In this document: one piece after another, positions 12,890 through 24,725 of the stretch
Numbering within the stretch: the first letter of the stretch is position 1
Layout of the letters: every line of letters starts with the position of its first letter
Assembly: GCF_040939455.1 (NCBI RefSeq)
Contig: NC_134117.1
Location: 50,028,001-50,092,000, forward strand
DNA: 64,000 bases
Source: Microcebus murinus
Taxonomy: Eukaryota; Chordata; Mammalia; Primates; Cheirogaleidae
Direction: 5' to 3'
Program-made: the position numbers and the translations under genes
The notes under the pieces: model-generated
Databases searched by the model: none
The model's input: only the letters and a program-made list of their open reading frames with translations
What the model was told of the DNA's origin: nothing

Positions 12890-13830
12890 TCTGGCACCTG
12901 CCTGGAGTTCCACCGTCATTTCTTACAGCCCTCTCTCTTGTTTTCTACATTTGAGCCAAAATCTTTCAGTTCAAAAAACATACAGAGCTCATCCCTGCCT
13001 TAGTTCCTTCGTCTCAGATGTTCCCTTCATCTAGAATGTTCTTCCCTAGATATTCTCCTCATGGCTACCTTCTGTAAGACTTATATCTATTACTTCATCA
13101 GAGAGGCCTTCCTTAACCACCTTTATCATTCATGGGTGAGTAGAAAACAAATGATGTACTCACACAGTTTAATTAATAAAGGGACTACTTGTTATAGTAA
13201 TGTAATTGTTATTTATTATCATAAAGGTTAAAGAAACCCTCAGAAGGAGTGATTGCCAGAGCTCAAAGTGAAAGAATAAGGGAAGGAGCAGTTCCTACAG
13301 CTAAGAGGATGGAAATACATGGCAAGAATTGCCCAACAGGCACATGGCCTTTGGTAGAGAAAACTACTCACTGCCAATCAATGGGGACCTGGTAGGGAGG
13401 ATCCAGATGAACATATTAATAAAACCAACCCTCACTCTCCCCTAGTTCTCAGATCTTCTGCTGATGCTTCCCATCAGTCAAATGCAACCAGGAGCCAAGA
13501 ACAAGGCAGCCCAATGACACGGTCCATAAAGGTCGACTTCTGAAGTTTAAAGCAAAGTGAAGAAGGGCAAACATCACTTTGGGAGGGGCTCATGAAAATA
13601 ATCAGCACACCACCAAATATGGTTGCCCCTAACCACTCCTTACTGTATTCTTCTTTTAATTCTTTGCATTGTACTTGCAACTCTGATATTTTCTTTTGAG
13701 TTTGTGTGTATGTTTCTCAAACTGTAAATTCCAGATTTGTCCATCTTGTTCATCAGTATGCCCCAGAGGCTTAAGTCAGTACCTTCATACTTTAGGTCCT
13801 CTATAAGTATTTGTTGAATTAGATTAGCAA
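12890..13830 (+). mobile_element. L2 LINE relic, interrupted
   Basis: The left part (12890-13135) shows the L2 order 'cccttcatctagaatgttcttccc' ... 'ctacttcatcagagaggccttccttaaccacc'. The right part (13690-13830) shows the L2 3' end 'ctgtaaattccagatttgtccatcttg...gtaccttcatactttaggtcctctataagtatttgttgaat'. Between them, 13136-13689 is a separate insert that I read as an old LTR or MER-type element but cannot name. Confidence 0.8.
13136..13689. repeat. Unnamed old insert inside the L2 relic
   Basis: The sequence splits an otherwise continuous L2 3' region. Phrases such as 'gattgccagagctcaaag', 'ggacctggtagggaggatcc' and 'tggttgcccctaaccactcc' resemble an interspersed repeat I have seen but cannot assign to a family. 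Confidence 0.5.
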
Positions 13831-14107
13831 GCTTTCTGTGATAAAAAATTATATTGAAAAATCTAATTCATGAGGACATATCTGTAGTTTATAGGAGAAT
13901 GACAGAGAATAATATCTTATTTTACCTAGCAAGAATTTTAGACTGAATCAGCCATAAGCAACTAAAACTTGAAAGTCAACTTTACAACTCCATGGCTATC
14001 AAATTGATCACTTTGATGTTATTATATCTATCAAATGGAGGTCATATTACCTATTTCAGAGTTAATATGGCAGTTAAATAACACATATGATAGTGACTTT
14101 TTTCTCT

Positions 14108-14570
14108 ATTAATTTATTCATTTAACACATATTTATTGGACACCTATTATGCCATTATATTAATACTAGGCACTAGGGAAATAACAGTGAACCCAATAGC
14201 CAAAATTTATTGTCTTCATGAAGTTTACATTTGAGTAAGGTGTCAAAGTCAGGTAATCAGAATAAGCCTACCTAAGAAGCTGATAATATGAGCAAAGATC
14301 TGAAAGGAGCAAGGGAAAGAAATCATGCAGATATCCAGAAGATGATCTGGACAGAAAGCATTGCAAGTACAAAATCCTTGATACGGATCCTTTTAGCATT
14401 TTAAAGGATAACGAGAAAGTGAAGATGTCTGGAGCAAAGTATGCAGGTTTTGAGCTATGGACACAAGTCAGGATAATAACAGAAGGAAGCAGAGTGTGTT
14501 TTAAGGATTCAGCTTTTCCTCTGAATTGGATAGGTGGCCACAAATTCCACATGACATGATCTGACTCACA
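14108..14570. repeat. Old mammalian interspersed repeat, family not assigned
   Basis: It shows the order 'attcatttaacacatatttattggacacctattatg', 'aatactaggcactagggaaataacagtgaac', 'aggcagaaagcattgcaagtac'-like text and 'ccacatgacatgatctgactcac'. The same composite order occurs at about 48.2-48.7 kb and 62.0-63.3 kb, so it is one repeat family. Confidence 0.65.
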
Positions 14571-16014
14571 TTTTAATGGTGAGCAAGGCAGAATTACAGA
14601 GACAGTTATAAGGGTATGGCAGTTATAAGGGTGTATTTTTTATTTGGTGGTTAGTGTGACAATTGTATTCTGAAGGTAAATAAATTTTTAAACCACCATG
14701 CAGTACTTTTTATAGTGTGGTGAAGAAGCTGATTCTTTTCATTATGATTTACTACTTTACATCAGTCCTTCTGATGGCTAAAACCCAAAAGCTTTCAAAA
14801 CATTCTGCAGTCTGATTAGTTCTTCTCTCAATGCTAGAAGCTAATATGAGGCCACAGCTAAAAAGAAAAGAGGGGGGGGGGTGCAAATATTTTTTCCTAC
14901 TCAGGCTCTTTTCCTAATAAAAACACTTACCATGGATGGATAATTATAAACCTCTTTCCTGAAACTTTGCCCTCCTCCCTGCTGCCCACCTTCACACCTC
15001 CTCACCCCTACTCACACACATACTTAAATGAAGAAGGCTGCCTTCTTCATTTTGCCACTCATTGCTGGGCTCATCTTCCTTTTCATTTCTTTACTTATCA
15101 AGGTGCTCCCTGACTGAGGTTTTGTTCTCAGTTCTTACTCTCACTTTTTATAAAGTCCATTTGCAATCTTTATCAGTCCCATTACCTCTCATTGCAGTCA
15201 AAAGTATTTACCCCTTCTTTGAATTTCCTGGACATTTTATCTGTTTCACTTTGATGCTTTTGTCTAGCAATCAGAAATGAAGGATCACATAGAGATTTGG
15301 AGTAAAAACTCTTTGAAGGTAATGCCAAAACTGCTTTCCTCTTTTCTCTCCCATTGGGTCTAGCAGAGGGCCCTCCAGTGGCTCAACATTTAACTCTTGA
15401 ATTAATCAATTGTTATTTCAGAATATAGCATAAAGCTCTTACAGTATTAATATACATCAACTTATTCCTTAAGATTCCATAAAACAACCATGGGCAGAGA
15501 GAAATTCATTGAATATGATATATTGTTTCAAAAACTTGCTTCTTGATTATATTTTTGTATATAACAGAATTAGACTAATGGCTAAATTTATTTTTATTTC
15601 ATTTGTGGAATAAAATAATGGTTGCAGATGCCATTCTATGGTTAGATTGTCATATGTTTTGTCATTTAGGATTAGCCTAACACAGGCATGAGCTCAAATG
15701 TAAATTTTAGCTGGCAAACAAAAGGAGTGGGCAAACAGATTTATACACATTTTAAAAGAACCTATTGTATATAGGTGTGAATCACTTATACAATATAACA
15801 GTTTTTACAGAATAAGTCTACTTACTTAAATTTTAAAAGCGTTTACCTCTGGATTGGTTTTTGAGTAAATTGCCTTAGAAAATTCATTTCCATGGCATAG
15901 AAAATTATCATATTTGGTTGCTGGTCTGAGCCCATTCCAGAAACAGAATTGAGTACTTTTATTACCCACTGGAGTATAAGATTTCAAACAACAGAAATTA
16001 CACTATACTTTTTC
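14571..16014. other. Unassigned sequence
   Basis: A run of ten G occurs at about 14872-14881. The stretch 14950-15270 is pyrimidine-rich and vaguely L2-like, but I could not align it with confidence. No gene is visible. Confidence 0.4.
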
Positions 16015-16085
16015 AATGACAGTAGAACTTAGCACAGTGCCTGACAATTAGTGTTCAACAAATATTTGTTGAACTGAATTAGAAA
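16015..16085 (+). mobile_element. L2 3' end fragment
   Basis: 'cttagcacagtgcctgacaattagtgttcaacaaatatttgttgaactgaatt' is the canonical L2 3' terminus. Confidence 0.8.
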
Positions 16086-16699
16086 ATTAAGATAGCCATT
16101 TCAATGCCTTACTTTATACACACATTTTCAGGAACACATAAATTATACAAAGAAAGACACACATAGAATCCTTGCGTAAAAGAGATAAGAAGCTCCTCTC
16201 GATATGAGATAGGTTGGGAAAGTCTTCATTTTTGTTTATGAGTTCGTATCTCAGACTGGTCAGTAAATACATTAAGCTACTATCAGATTCCTTTCCTTGC
16301 TCAGCTGAATTTTCTTCATAAACCAAGTCAGGTTCTCATCAATGGTAAAAATAATGAAGTGGGGCCAATGTGTCCCATTCCTTCCTGATATCTACAGCAG
16401 CCATCCAACACTATGGTGTTGTGGCCAGGCAAGGGGACTGGGAAACTACAGCCCTGCCCTTTGAGGCTACCACAATTCCTCTCTTCTATTCTGAATAACC
16501 AAATCCTGTTTCCATTTAAATAAGATAAAAGCAAATAGGCTCAACCCACCCATTATTTCAAGATTTCAAGAAACAAAAGGTAAGTTGTTCAATTACTGAA
16601 AGTATTTTGTGTATGGAATTTCTAATCACCTTATTATTCCAGAACTCTGGGGAATATTTGCACATGGAATGTTACTAGATTTTTTAGACATGGATGCCT
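16086..16699. other. Unassigned sequence
   Basis: Two adjacent minus-strand frames of about 70 codons have no recognisable domain or gene signal. Confidence 0.4.
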
Positions 16700-16850
16700 A
16701 GAGAATAATGGAAAGAACTAGAAATCATCTAGTTCAAGTTTAATAATACATTTAGCATTCAAGGTAACTGAGAAACAGTAGTCAAATGTTATTCAAGATG
16801 ACTCAGCAAGTTAGGAGCCAGTGTGGACCAGAAGTGTCCTTTACTATATA
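16700..16850 (-). repeat. MIR-superfamily SINE relic (MIR3-like), antisense
   Basis: It resembles the antisense pattern '...gaatctagaaatcatctagttcaa...actgagaaacag...gactcagcaagttaggagcc' seen in MIR3-like copies. Strongly diverged. Confidence 0.45.
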
Positions 16851-18054
16851 CCACATAGATACTAGATATTTATAGCAAAGCTAACATTGAAGCTTTTGAG
16901 CAATCTGGATTTGCATATCTCACTACATGATAATGTTCAGAGATTGAAGTATGTAACCAAAATCTATCCTTTTTCAATATTGATATCCTATTCTAGTAAG
17001 TATTAATAAAACTTCACTAGCATTATAGACATGTTTATCATGTCATGTAGACTAAGTATGTTCTCTAGTTAATTTGTCTTTGTCTTGAATGGTAGGGCAA
17101 ATGAAATATCATTATGCCTATGAACACTTAATACTTTTTTGGTAATCAAATGGCATGCATTGAACATTTTAGTGATACAGATTCCTGCTAATGATACAAA
17201 TATATTTGCTAGTAGTACAAGTCTTACAAAATACCCAGCAGAAGAACTTTCAGAAAATAATCTCTGACCTTGAAGAATAGATAGTATAAAACACACACAA
17301 CACAGGGGTTTTGTATATTAACAACACTTTAGGGTTTCTCCAGCTTTTCAAACATTCAATGAATTAAAAATGTCATTATGTTCAAGTTTTCTAAACTTTC
17401 ATCTTTCGGAGTAGCATAATTTGAGGGAAGTTACCGGTATTTAAATAATCTTCACATTACTTATCAAGACATAGATTTCTAAGTGCCAACGTCCAGGATG
17501 TACTTGGTTCTCTTGAAATAATATTTCCTTTAAAAATATTTTATTAACATTAATAGGCTATCTCAGAAAATTGTATTAATATTAAATAATAGGTAATACA
17601 GTCATGTTTTATGTAAATCTCCATTTATTTGATTTTTGAAATAGTTTGAATGCACTTATTTAACTCTATAAAACAACATTCACAAATAAATATAAACATT
17701 AAATAGATTCAGTGAAAATGAAATATTTTATTTGCTATTAGTAATATTTGCCAGAATTCTGGTCTATTTAAACTTCATAAATTGTATCATATCTGAGATA
17801 TTTTCTAGTCTCTTCTATATATGTCCCAGGATAATTTACAATATTTTTATTTAATCAGTTCTGATTATTTTGAATCGTGAGCTTCTATGGCTAATCTCCA
17901 TAGCTCTTTTAAGCTGATTAGAACTTCAACTATATTCTTGCCTGCCACTCTTGGTGTTTCACTGTTATCTAAAATATACCATGTTCAAAACCGAATTTTG
18001 CAACTCCATCTCTGCAATCACACTCCACCCTGCTTAAGATAATGAATTTTATAG
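16851..18054. other. Unassigned AT-rich sequence, possible L2 trace near the end
   Basis: Mostly featureless. About 17,930-18,040 ('tgttcaaaaccgaattttgcaactccatc') is weakly reminiscent of an internal L2 segment. No gene is visible. Confidence 0.4.
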
Positions 18055-18606
18055 TAACTAGAACATTGAGGTTTCTCATTCTTTTTGCTGCTATAAATCA
18101 CTCTGCAGCAAATATTAAGTACTTAAACAGTTAGTATTTGGACTTTCTCATTTTTATCAGATGTTGCCAAATTGCTCTCCAAAGAACTAATATCAATTTA
18201 TATTCCAACTAGCAGTTAAGGGAAGTTCCTGCCCCTCCTAGATATTTGGTATTATCATGCTTTAATTTCTAACACCTAATGGCTGTGACATGTTATCTTA
18301 TTGTTGATTTAATTTTTATTAACCTAAATACTGATAAAGCTCATATTGTTACATATTTATTTATCCTTTGGTTTTACTCTGCTATAAATTGCTTATTCAT
18401 ATCCTTTGCCTATTTTATATTACATTGTTTATTGTTGTTGTTCTTCTTCTTCTTTTAGTTACTAAGAGTTTTTAATATTATCTGGAGAAAATCCCCTGTC
18501 AGTTCCAGTTCCATGCAGGCATTACAAATATTCTTCTTCCAGTTCCAGTTCATGATTTGTTTTTTACTTTGTTTATGGCAACCTTTTGTCATACAGAAAT
18601 TTAAAA
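18055..18606 (-). mobile_element. Old L1M relic, antisense ORF2 C-terminal region
   Basis: Antisense landmarks: 'ttgctgctataaatcactctgcag', 'gatgttgccaaattgctctccaaagaac', 'ggttttactctgctataaattg' and 'atggcaaccttttgtcatacagaaatttaaaattttt'. It is more diverged than the L1 that starts at 18607, and the junction skips several hundred bases of ORF2, so it is either an older copy or an internally deleted part of the same copy. Confidence 0.75.
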
Positions 18607-20487
18607 TTTTTGGTTCCAAATGAAGCATAGAACTATTTTTTCAAGATCTGTGAAAAAATGATGTTATTTTGATGGGGATTGCAGTGAATCTGTAAGTCAC
18701 TTTGGATAGTATGGATATTTTTAAAATGTTGATTCTGCTGATCCATGAGCATGATTTTTTCCATTCGTTTACATCATCTACAATTTCCTCCCTCAGTGAT
18801 TCTTATCTTTGTAGGTATCTTTCACCTCCTTTGTCAAATATATTCCTAGGTATTTTATTTTCTTTGTAGCTATTGTGAAAGGTATTGAGTCTTTGATTTG
18901 ATTCTCAGCTTGATTGTTGTTGGTGTATAGGAATGTTACTGATTTGTATGCAATGATTTTGTAGTCTGAGATTTTGCTGAATTTATTTATTAATTCCAGG
19001 AGTCTCTTGGCAGAATCTTTCCAGGTTTCTAGATATAAGATCATATCATCAGTGAAGAGCAATACTTTGACCTCATCTTTCTCCATTTGGATGCCTTTAA
19101 TTTCCTTCTCTTGTCTGATTGCTCTGGCTAGGACTTCCAGCACTATGTGGAATAGAAGTGGTGACAGTGGTCATCCTTTTCTTGTTCCAGTTCTGAGTGG
19201 AAATGCTTTCAACTTTTCCCCAATCAATATGATGTTGGTTATGGATTTGTCATATATGGATTTTTATAATTTTGAAGTATATTCCATCTATGCCTACTTT
19301 GTTAAGACTTTTTATCATAAAAGGGTGCTGAATTTTGTTGAATGCTTTTTTTACATTTATTGAGATGATCATATGATCTTTGTTATTGCTTCTGTATATG
19401 TGGTAAATCACATTTATGGAGTTAGTTATGTTAAAGCATTCTTGCATCCCTGGGGCAAAGCCCACTTGTTTGTGGTGGTTTATTTTTTTGATGTGCTACT
19501 GAATTTGGTTTGCTAGAATTTTATTGAGAATTTTTGCATCTATATTCATAAGGGATTTTGGTCCATAGTTTTCTTGTTTTGTTGTGTCCTTTCCTGGTTT
19601 GGGTATCAAGGTGATACTGGCTTCATAGAATGAGTTGGGAAAGATTCTTTCCTTCTTGATGTTATGAAATAATTTCAGCAGTATGAGTACCAATTCCTCT
19701 TTGTAGCTCTGATAAAATTTGGCTGTGAAGCCATCTAGTTCAGGACTTTTTTTGTTGGAAGATTTTGTTATTGCTGCTTCAATTTTCTGCAATCACAGAT
19801 GACATTTTGTATTTCTGGGGTATCAGTTGTAATATCTCCTTTTTCATTTATGATTGAACTTATTTGGGTGCTTTCTATTCTATTCCTAGTTAATCTAGCA
19901 AATGGTCTATTAATTTTTTCTTTCCAAAGAATCAACTTTTTGTTTCATTGATCCTTTGTATTGTTTTTTTGTTTTGTTTTGTTTGCCATTTTGTTTTTCT
20001 GCTCCGACCTTAGTTATTTCTTTTCTTCTGCTGGCTTTGGGTTTGGTTTGCTCTTCCTTATATAGTTCTTTGAGATGTGCCATTAGATTGTTGATTTCTG
20101 ATCCTTCTGTCTTTTGGATGTAGGTATTTAAGGGTATGAATTTTTCCCTTAGGATTCTTTTGCTGAATCACATAGATTTTGAGAGCTTCTGTCCCCTTTG
20201 TCATTCAGTTTGAGGAATCTTTTTATTTACATCTTAATTCCATTATTGACCCAATAACCATTCAGCAGCCAGTTGCTTAATTACCATGACTTTGTATAGA
20301 ATTGAGTGTTTCTCTTGTAGTTGATTTCTAGTTTCCACAGTGCTTTGAGAAGATAAATGATATGATTTCTATTTTTTTGAATTTGTTTAGACAAGTTTGG
20401 TGGCCTAAGATATAATTGATCTTGGAGAATATTCCATGTGCTGATGACAAGAATGTATATTCAGTAGTTTTGGGGTAAATTTCCCAA
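18607..20487 (-). pseudogene. L1 ORF2 remnant (end of endonuclease, reverse transcriptase), antisense
   Basis: ORF2p is the L1 endonuclease/reverse transcriptase. Here the minus strand gives the last part of the endonuclease (TEYTFLSSAHGIFSKINYILGH, with the start of the domain missing), then the RT domain ([33 protein letters not shown]) at about 19800-19490. The catalytic loop at about 19055-19030 reads [12 protein letters not shown], with Thr in place of the usual Ala of [24 protein letters not shown] at about 18855-18793 marks the segment after RT. Several stops and frameshifts break the frame, and homology stops at about 18607, so roughly the last third of ORF2 is absent. It is dead. Confidence 0.92.
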
Positions 20488-21262
20488 CCCTTTCTGGCTT
20501 GTAAGGTCTCTGTTAAGAAGTCTGCATGGTTAGCCTGATGGGTTTTCCTTTGTAAGTTACTTGATGTTTTCACCTTACAGCTTGCAGGAGTTCCTCCTTC
20601 ATGTTGACTTTGGCCAGTCTGATGATCATGTGTCTTGGTGACTGCCTCTTTGCAATAAATCTCCCAGGTGTCCTTTGAGCTTCTTATACCTCAACGTCTA
20701 AATGTCTAGCAAGACCAGGGAAGCTTTCCTCAATTATTCCCTCCAATAGGTTTTCCAGCTCTTGTTAATTTTTTTCTTTATAGATATGTCTAAGATTCTT
20801 ATATTTGCCCATTTTACATGATCCCATATTTCTTGTAGGCTTTGTTTATTCCTCTTAATTCTTGATTCCCTGGGTGATTTAATTTGAAAGAGTTGTCTTC
20901 AAGCTCTGAGATTCATTCTTCTGCCTGGTCTAGTCTATTCTTAAAACTTTTCACTGTGTTTTATATTTCCCAAAATGAATTTTTCATTTTCAGAAGTTCT
21001 ATTTTTTTTTAATATGTCCATCTCTTTAGTGAATTTTTTATTCATTTCCTGAATTGTTTTTCTGGTCTCTTTGAGTTAGTTTTCCATTTTCTATTGTATT
21101 TCATTGAACTTCCTACAGTCAATGTTTGAAATTCTTTATCTATCATTTCAATATTTTCATTTTAGTTCATTGCTAGAGAGCTGGTGTTCCCTTGTAGGGG
21201 GTGTCCTTTCATGCTGATTTTTCATACTTCTGGAGTTCTTTCCCTGATTCCTTCTTATGTGG
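20488..21262 (-). pseudogene. L1 ORF1 remnant, antisense, joined to ORF2 by a deletion
   Basis: ORF1p is the L1 RNA-binding chaperone. On the minus strand, ENLLEGIIEESFPGLARHLDVEV, EAQRTPGRFIAKRQSPRHMIIRL and AKVNMKEELLQAVR are clear ORF1p RRM/CTD motifs (about 20,770-20,590). A frameshift follows, then DFLTETLQARKGW. There the sequence switches directly to the ORF2 endonuclease (IYPKTTEYTF) at about 20,478-20,490. The N-terminal coiled-coil part, up to a decayed start near 21,260, is full of stops. The deletion removes the ORF1 tail, the inter-ORF spacer and about the first 190 codons of ORF2. Confidence 0.88.
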
Positions 21263-22345
21263 GCCAGCTGTCACTTCTTATTTTGGGATTTTCTTTTGTT
21301 TAGGTGGGGCTTCCCCCCACTCCATACACTTGTAAAGGAGTGTCTGTATCATGTGTTTGGTAAGAACCTTTTGCTTTGCTTGTGGATGCTTTGATGGTAG
21401 TCTATGTTCTGAGTGGATGCCTTGGTTATAGATATCTTTAGGGTAGTGAGTTTCTCAGTTTCTAGTTGTTTGTAGGCTATACAGTGGTCAGCTATGTGTG
21501 TGGGCAGACTATCTTTCTTTGATGAGGGAGAATGAAGATCTTTGAAATACTTTCTCTTTCTCCAGCCCTATGGTCTTCTTAACAATGTGAATTGTATTGC
21601 TATGCCCAGTTTAATCTCTGAGACAGTAGGTGGTGCTTGTTGGTAAGAATGAACCACATCCTGTATGATTCAGTCAGTAAATACTATAAAGGGCTGTGCA
21701 AATTGACCTGTCAGTAGGTGGCATTTGTTGGAATGAAGAAGCTACCATTTTGTTTTTGTGACCTATGATCAGCTGTATCCCATTAGGCAAAACACTCAAA
21801 TGCTTCAGGTGTTGGGGGGACCCTGGAACTTCTAGGTGAGTCCTTATTCTCTACCACAGCAGAGGCATATGGAAGAATGAGGCTGGGCCAGGCGAGTTTG
21901 CCCTCAAGCTCCACAAAACATGGTAAGGTAGCTGTTTCAGCAGGGGTCAAAGGTCTCCTCCCAGCTTCTGGGGAAAGCAGCCAAGGAGGGACTGAAGTGG
22001 CCCCACCCAGCCAGAATGTCTGCTTGTGACAATGGGGCTTTCTGAGATTCACAATCTGGCTGTCAGAAGCAGGTTTCATTCTTCTTCCCCATGCCTCCCC
22101 TCTTCTCCACAGTCTTCCTCCGACATCTGCCAGCAGGCAGAAGCTCAAACTAGTTGATCTCACACACTATGGCACTGTGGGCTGGGAGCTTCCCTGTCCA
22201 GGATCTCACCCTGGGCTGAGAGCACAGTCTTTTTCTATGGAGGCGAGGGGTGTTCCATGAGTGCACTGCAGCTTGTACTGTACTCTTTTCATTTCTGCCT
22301 TCATGGGCTCTCTTTGCCTCCCAAGATTAGTTCATAAATCTCCCC
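21263..22345 (-). mobile_element. L1 5'UTR, antisense
   Basis: This lies directly upstream of ORF1 in the element's own orientation and is GC-richer than its surroundings at the 5' end (21,780-22,340), as expected of an L1 5'UTR. It contains an 88-bp spaced duplication ('cagtaggtgg...ttgttgg' at 21624 and 21712). The 126-codon open frame at 22163-21783 is a by-product of this GC-rich leader. Confidence 0.75.
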
Positions 22346-22384
22346 TATGTGCCCCTGAGCAACATAATCAAATCCTGGGGTATG

Positions 22385-22612
22385 CCAGGGACTACAGGCA
22401 TGTGCCACCATGCTAGGCTAATTTTTTCTCTATATATTTTTAGTTGTCCAGCTCATTTCTATTGTTTTTGTTTGTTTGTTTGTTTGTTTGTTTTTGTAGA
22501 GACAGGGTCATGCTCTTGCTCAGGCTGGATTTGAACTCCTGAGCTCAAACGATCCGCCTGCCTCAGCCTCCCAGAGTGCTAGGATTACAGGTGTGAGCCA
22601 CCTCGCTCAGCC
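22385..22612 (-). mobile_element. Alu, antisense, 3'-truncated, lemur type
   Basis: The 5' end of the Alu (minus strand, from 22612: ggctgagcgaggtggctcacacc) is intact. The element carries the lemur-type middle insert (antisense 'tatatatttttagttgtccagc'). It ends at about 22385 within the right monomer with no A-tail, next to the 5' end of the L1. A (GTTT)n tract expanded in its middle A-rich region. Confidence 0.9.
22463..22496 (+). repeat. (GTTT)n microsatellite within Alu
   Basis: About seven GTTT units arose from the middle A-rich linker of the antisense Alu. Confidence 0.9.
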
Positions 22613-22790
22613 TCCATTTGGGAATTTTAACCATGCCGGGTCAAACTATCTGAACTAAGCTAAGTTCCTAGAAATAAACAGCATTCATGTGACAAGTAGA
22701 TTGCCATCATTATACACTTACGGACAGCCCCCTATATAACAACTAGTATGTGATGTAAAAGGAGTGACATACCTAGTTATTTCAATGATT

Positions 22791-22827
22791 AAAAAAAAGA
22801 AAGAAAAAAAGAAAGAAGAAGGAAAAT
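22791..22827 (+). repeat. A/G-rich simple sequence (AAAG)n
   Basis: A purine-only tract of AAAG/GAAG units. Confidence 0.8.
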
Positions 22828-22887
22828 GCTCTCCAACCTTTCTATGAACATTTAAAGTAGTTAAAATGTGTTTGCCTGCCCTGAGTG

Positions 22888-22940
22888 AATCACACCTGTA
22901 ACTAATAGCGGCCCTGGATTAATCACACCTGTAACTAATA
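22888..22940 (+). repeat. Two 20-bp perfect direct repeats, 33-bp period
   Basis: 'aatcacacctgtaactaata' occurs at 22888-22907 and again at 22921-22940, separated by 13 bases. Confidence 0.9.
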
Positions 22941-23559
22941 ACTTTGAAATTTGCTTCTAAATTGGTTGCAGTGTGGAACAAATTAGCTCACTTAATAAAT
23001 GAAATAAAGCTCAGTGTGAGTCTCTTTAAAAACAGAAACTTGTAACATTCCTATTTCCAGACCCTAAATTACCAGATATCTACAACTCCTACTTTTACAA
23101 GTATGTTGAACTTCTAAAAGTATGAAAAAAGTAGCTGAAGTAATGTTACAACACCAAATGTTACACAAATAGTAAGTACCGAGAAGAGCTAAGATTCCTA
23201 TTTCAATTTTTCACTCCTAAGATGGGCAGATCTGACTCAGTGTCACTATGCCATCAAAATTGCTTGCAAAATCATGATTTGCCATCAGATTCTTCAAATA
23301 TTTCAAGTTCTGATACATAGATAAGGAATAGCCTAATGATTATTTCACTATATTCAATACTATTTATAATATACAACCATAGACCTTTGTATATCTTGGA
23401 ATAACTGTAAGGATGTTTTATAAAACATCAGTCTTTTGAGAAGTCCCAGATATTGTATAAGTACTTTAAAATATACACAATGTTACAATATGAAATGCAA
23501 AACTAAAAAACAAGAATGGAAAGAATGGAAAACATGAGCTCAGCTAACACCACAATAAA
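22941..23559. other. Unassigned AT-rich sequence
   Basis: I see no gene or recognisable repeat. Confidence 0.4.
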
Positions 23560-24725
23560 CTTCCAAAATAGAACTCTCCCCAAGGTCTCTCTTCCTGCCA
23601 CTTCTGTCCTGGTATTTTCAGGTATTCTCTTCTCATTCCAAGTGCATGCTAATAACTCCTAAATGTATATCTCTAGCCAAGATCTATCACTTGAGCAACA
23701 GACCCATGTTTCCATCTACTCTGAGGTGTCACTGCTTGAATGTCACAGAAACACTGCAAACTCAGCAAGCTCAAACTGAATACGATTTCCACCCCCTTCA
23801 TCTTCTCCTCCTTTTGTATTTCCGATCTCAGTGAACAGCACCACCAACCACCCAGGCCTCTGTGACAGAACCCTGGGTGTCACTGACCCCTCTCTCTCTT
23901 ATTTCTCATATCTACTCCATTACCAAGAACTCATCATCTCCTACATGAACTATGGTGGCAGTAACCTAGCTGGATCTTCTGGCTTCTAAATGTACCTCTT
24001 TTAATCAATTTTCCACATAGGCACCAAATGGTCTTTTTAAAATTAAAAGCATATTAAATTACCCACCTGTTTAATACCTTTTAAAGGTTACCAGTGTTTT
24101 TGCAGGATAAAGTTCAAATCCTTAGCATGACTTGCAGGGCACTTTCAGGGCTATGACCTGGCTCTTGCCTACACCTCTAGATTTCTCATTAAGTCCTGTT
24201 TTCTCCTCAGCCTGTCACTTATCTATGCCAGATTATTTATACTCAGATTCACGATTTCTTAGCTTTGTTCACACTGCTCCTTCTTCTTGAAAGATTCTCT
24301 CCCCACATTTAACCTACTAAATAACTGCTCATTCTTAAGGTCCCACACAAGCATTACTGCCTCTACAAACCTTCCTGAAATCCACATGTGAAATTATACA
24401 CTCCCATCTTTGTGCCATTAATATTATAAGAACTGATATCTCTGGAGTACTTACAATGTACTAGATATTGTGTTTAGTGGTTTATTACATTATTTCATCA
24501 TTATATCCTATAAACTTATAAATTATTTTCACATTACCTTACTATTATATCTTATAAATACACTTGTAAATGAATCTAGTATGCTTTATTTTACCTGCTT
24601 ATTTATATATTTTTGTCTCTTACTAGCCTGGCAACTACTTAGGGCCAGTGTTTTATCTTACTCTCTATTGCCTAAAATACTTCATCGCACAAGTAGGTCT
24701 CAAAGCTCTGTTAATAAATGAAGTT
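23560..24725 (+). mobile_element. Long L2 LINE relic with an antisense MIR insert
   Basis: Internal L2 order is preserved over more than 1 kb: 'gcaagctcaaactgaatacgat', 'gataaagttcaaatccttagcatgacttgcagggc', 'gacctggctcttgcctacacctc', 'ctgctcattcttaaggtccc', and the 3' part 'cttactagcctggcaactacttagggccag...ttaataaatgaag'. About 24430-24545 reads as an antisense MIR/L2-type tail inserted before the L2 3' end. The encoded protein is fully decayed. Confidence 0.8.

Noticed and set aside
18974..19363. 129-codon plus-strand open frame
   Set aside because: It is the complement of the L1 ORF2 RT region.
21783..22163. 126-codon minus-strand open frame in GC-richer DNA
   Set aside because: It lies within the L1 5'UTR upstream of the ORF1 remnant, with no recognisable protein family; GC-rich leaders often give such frames.
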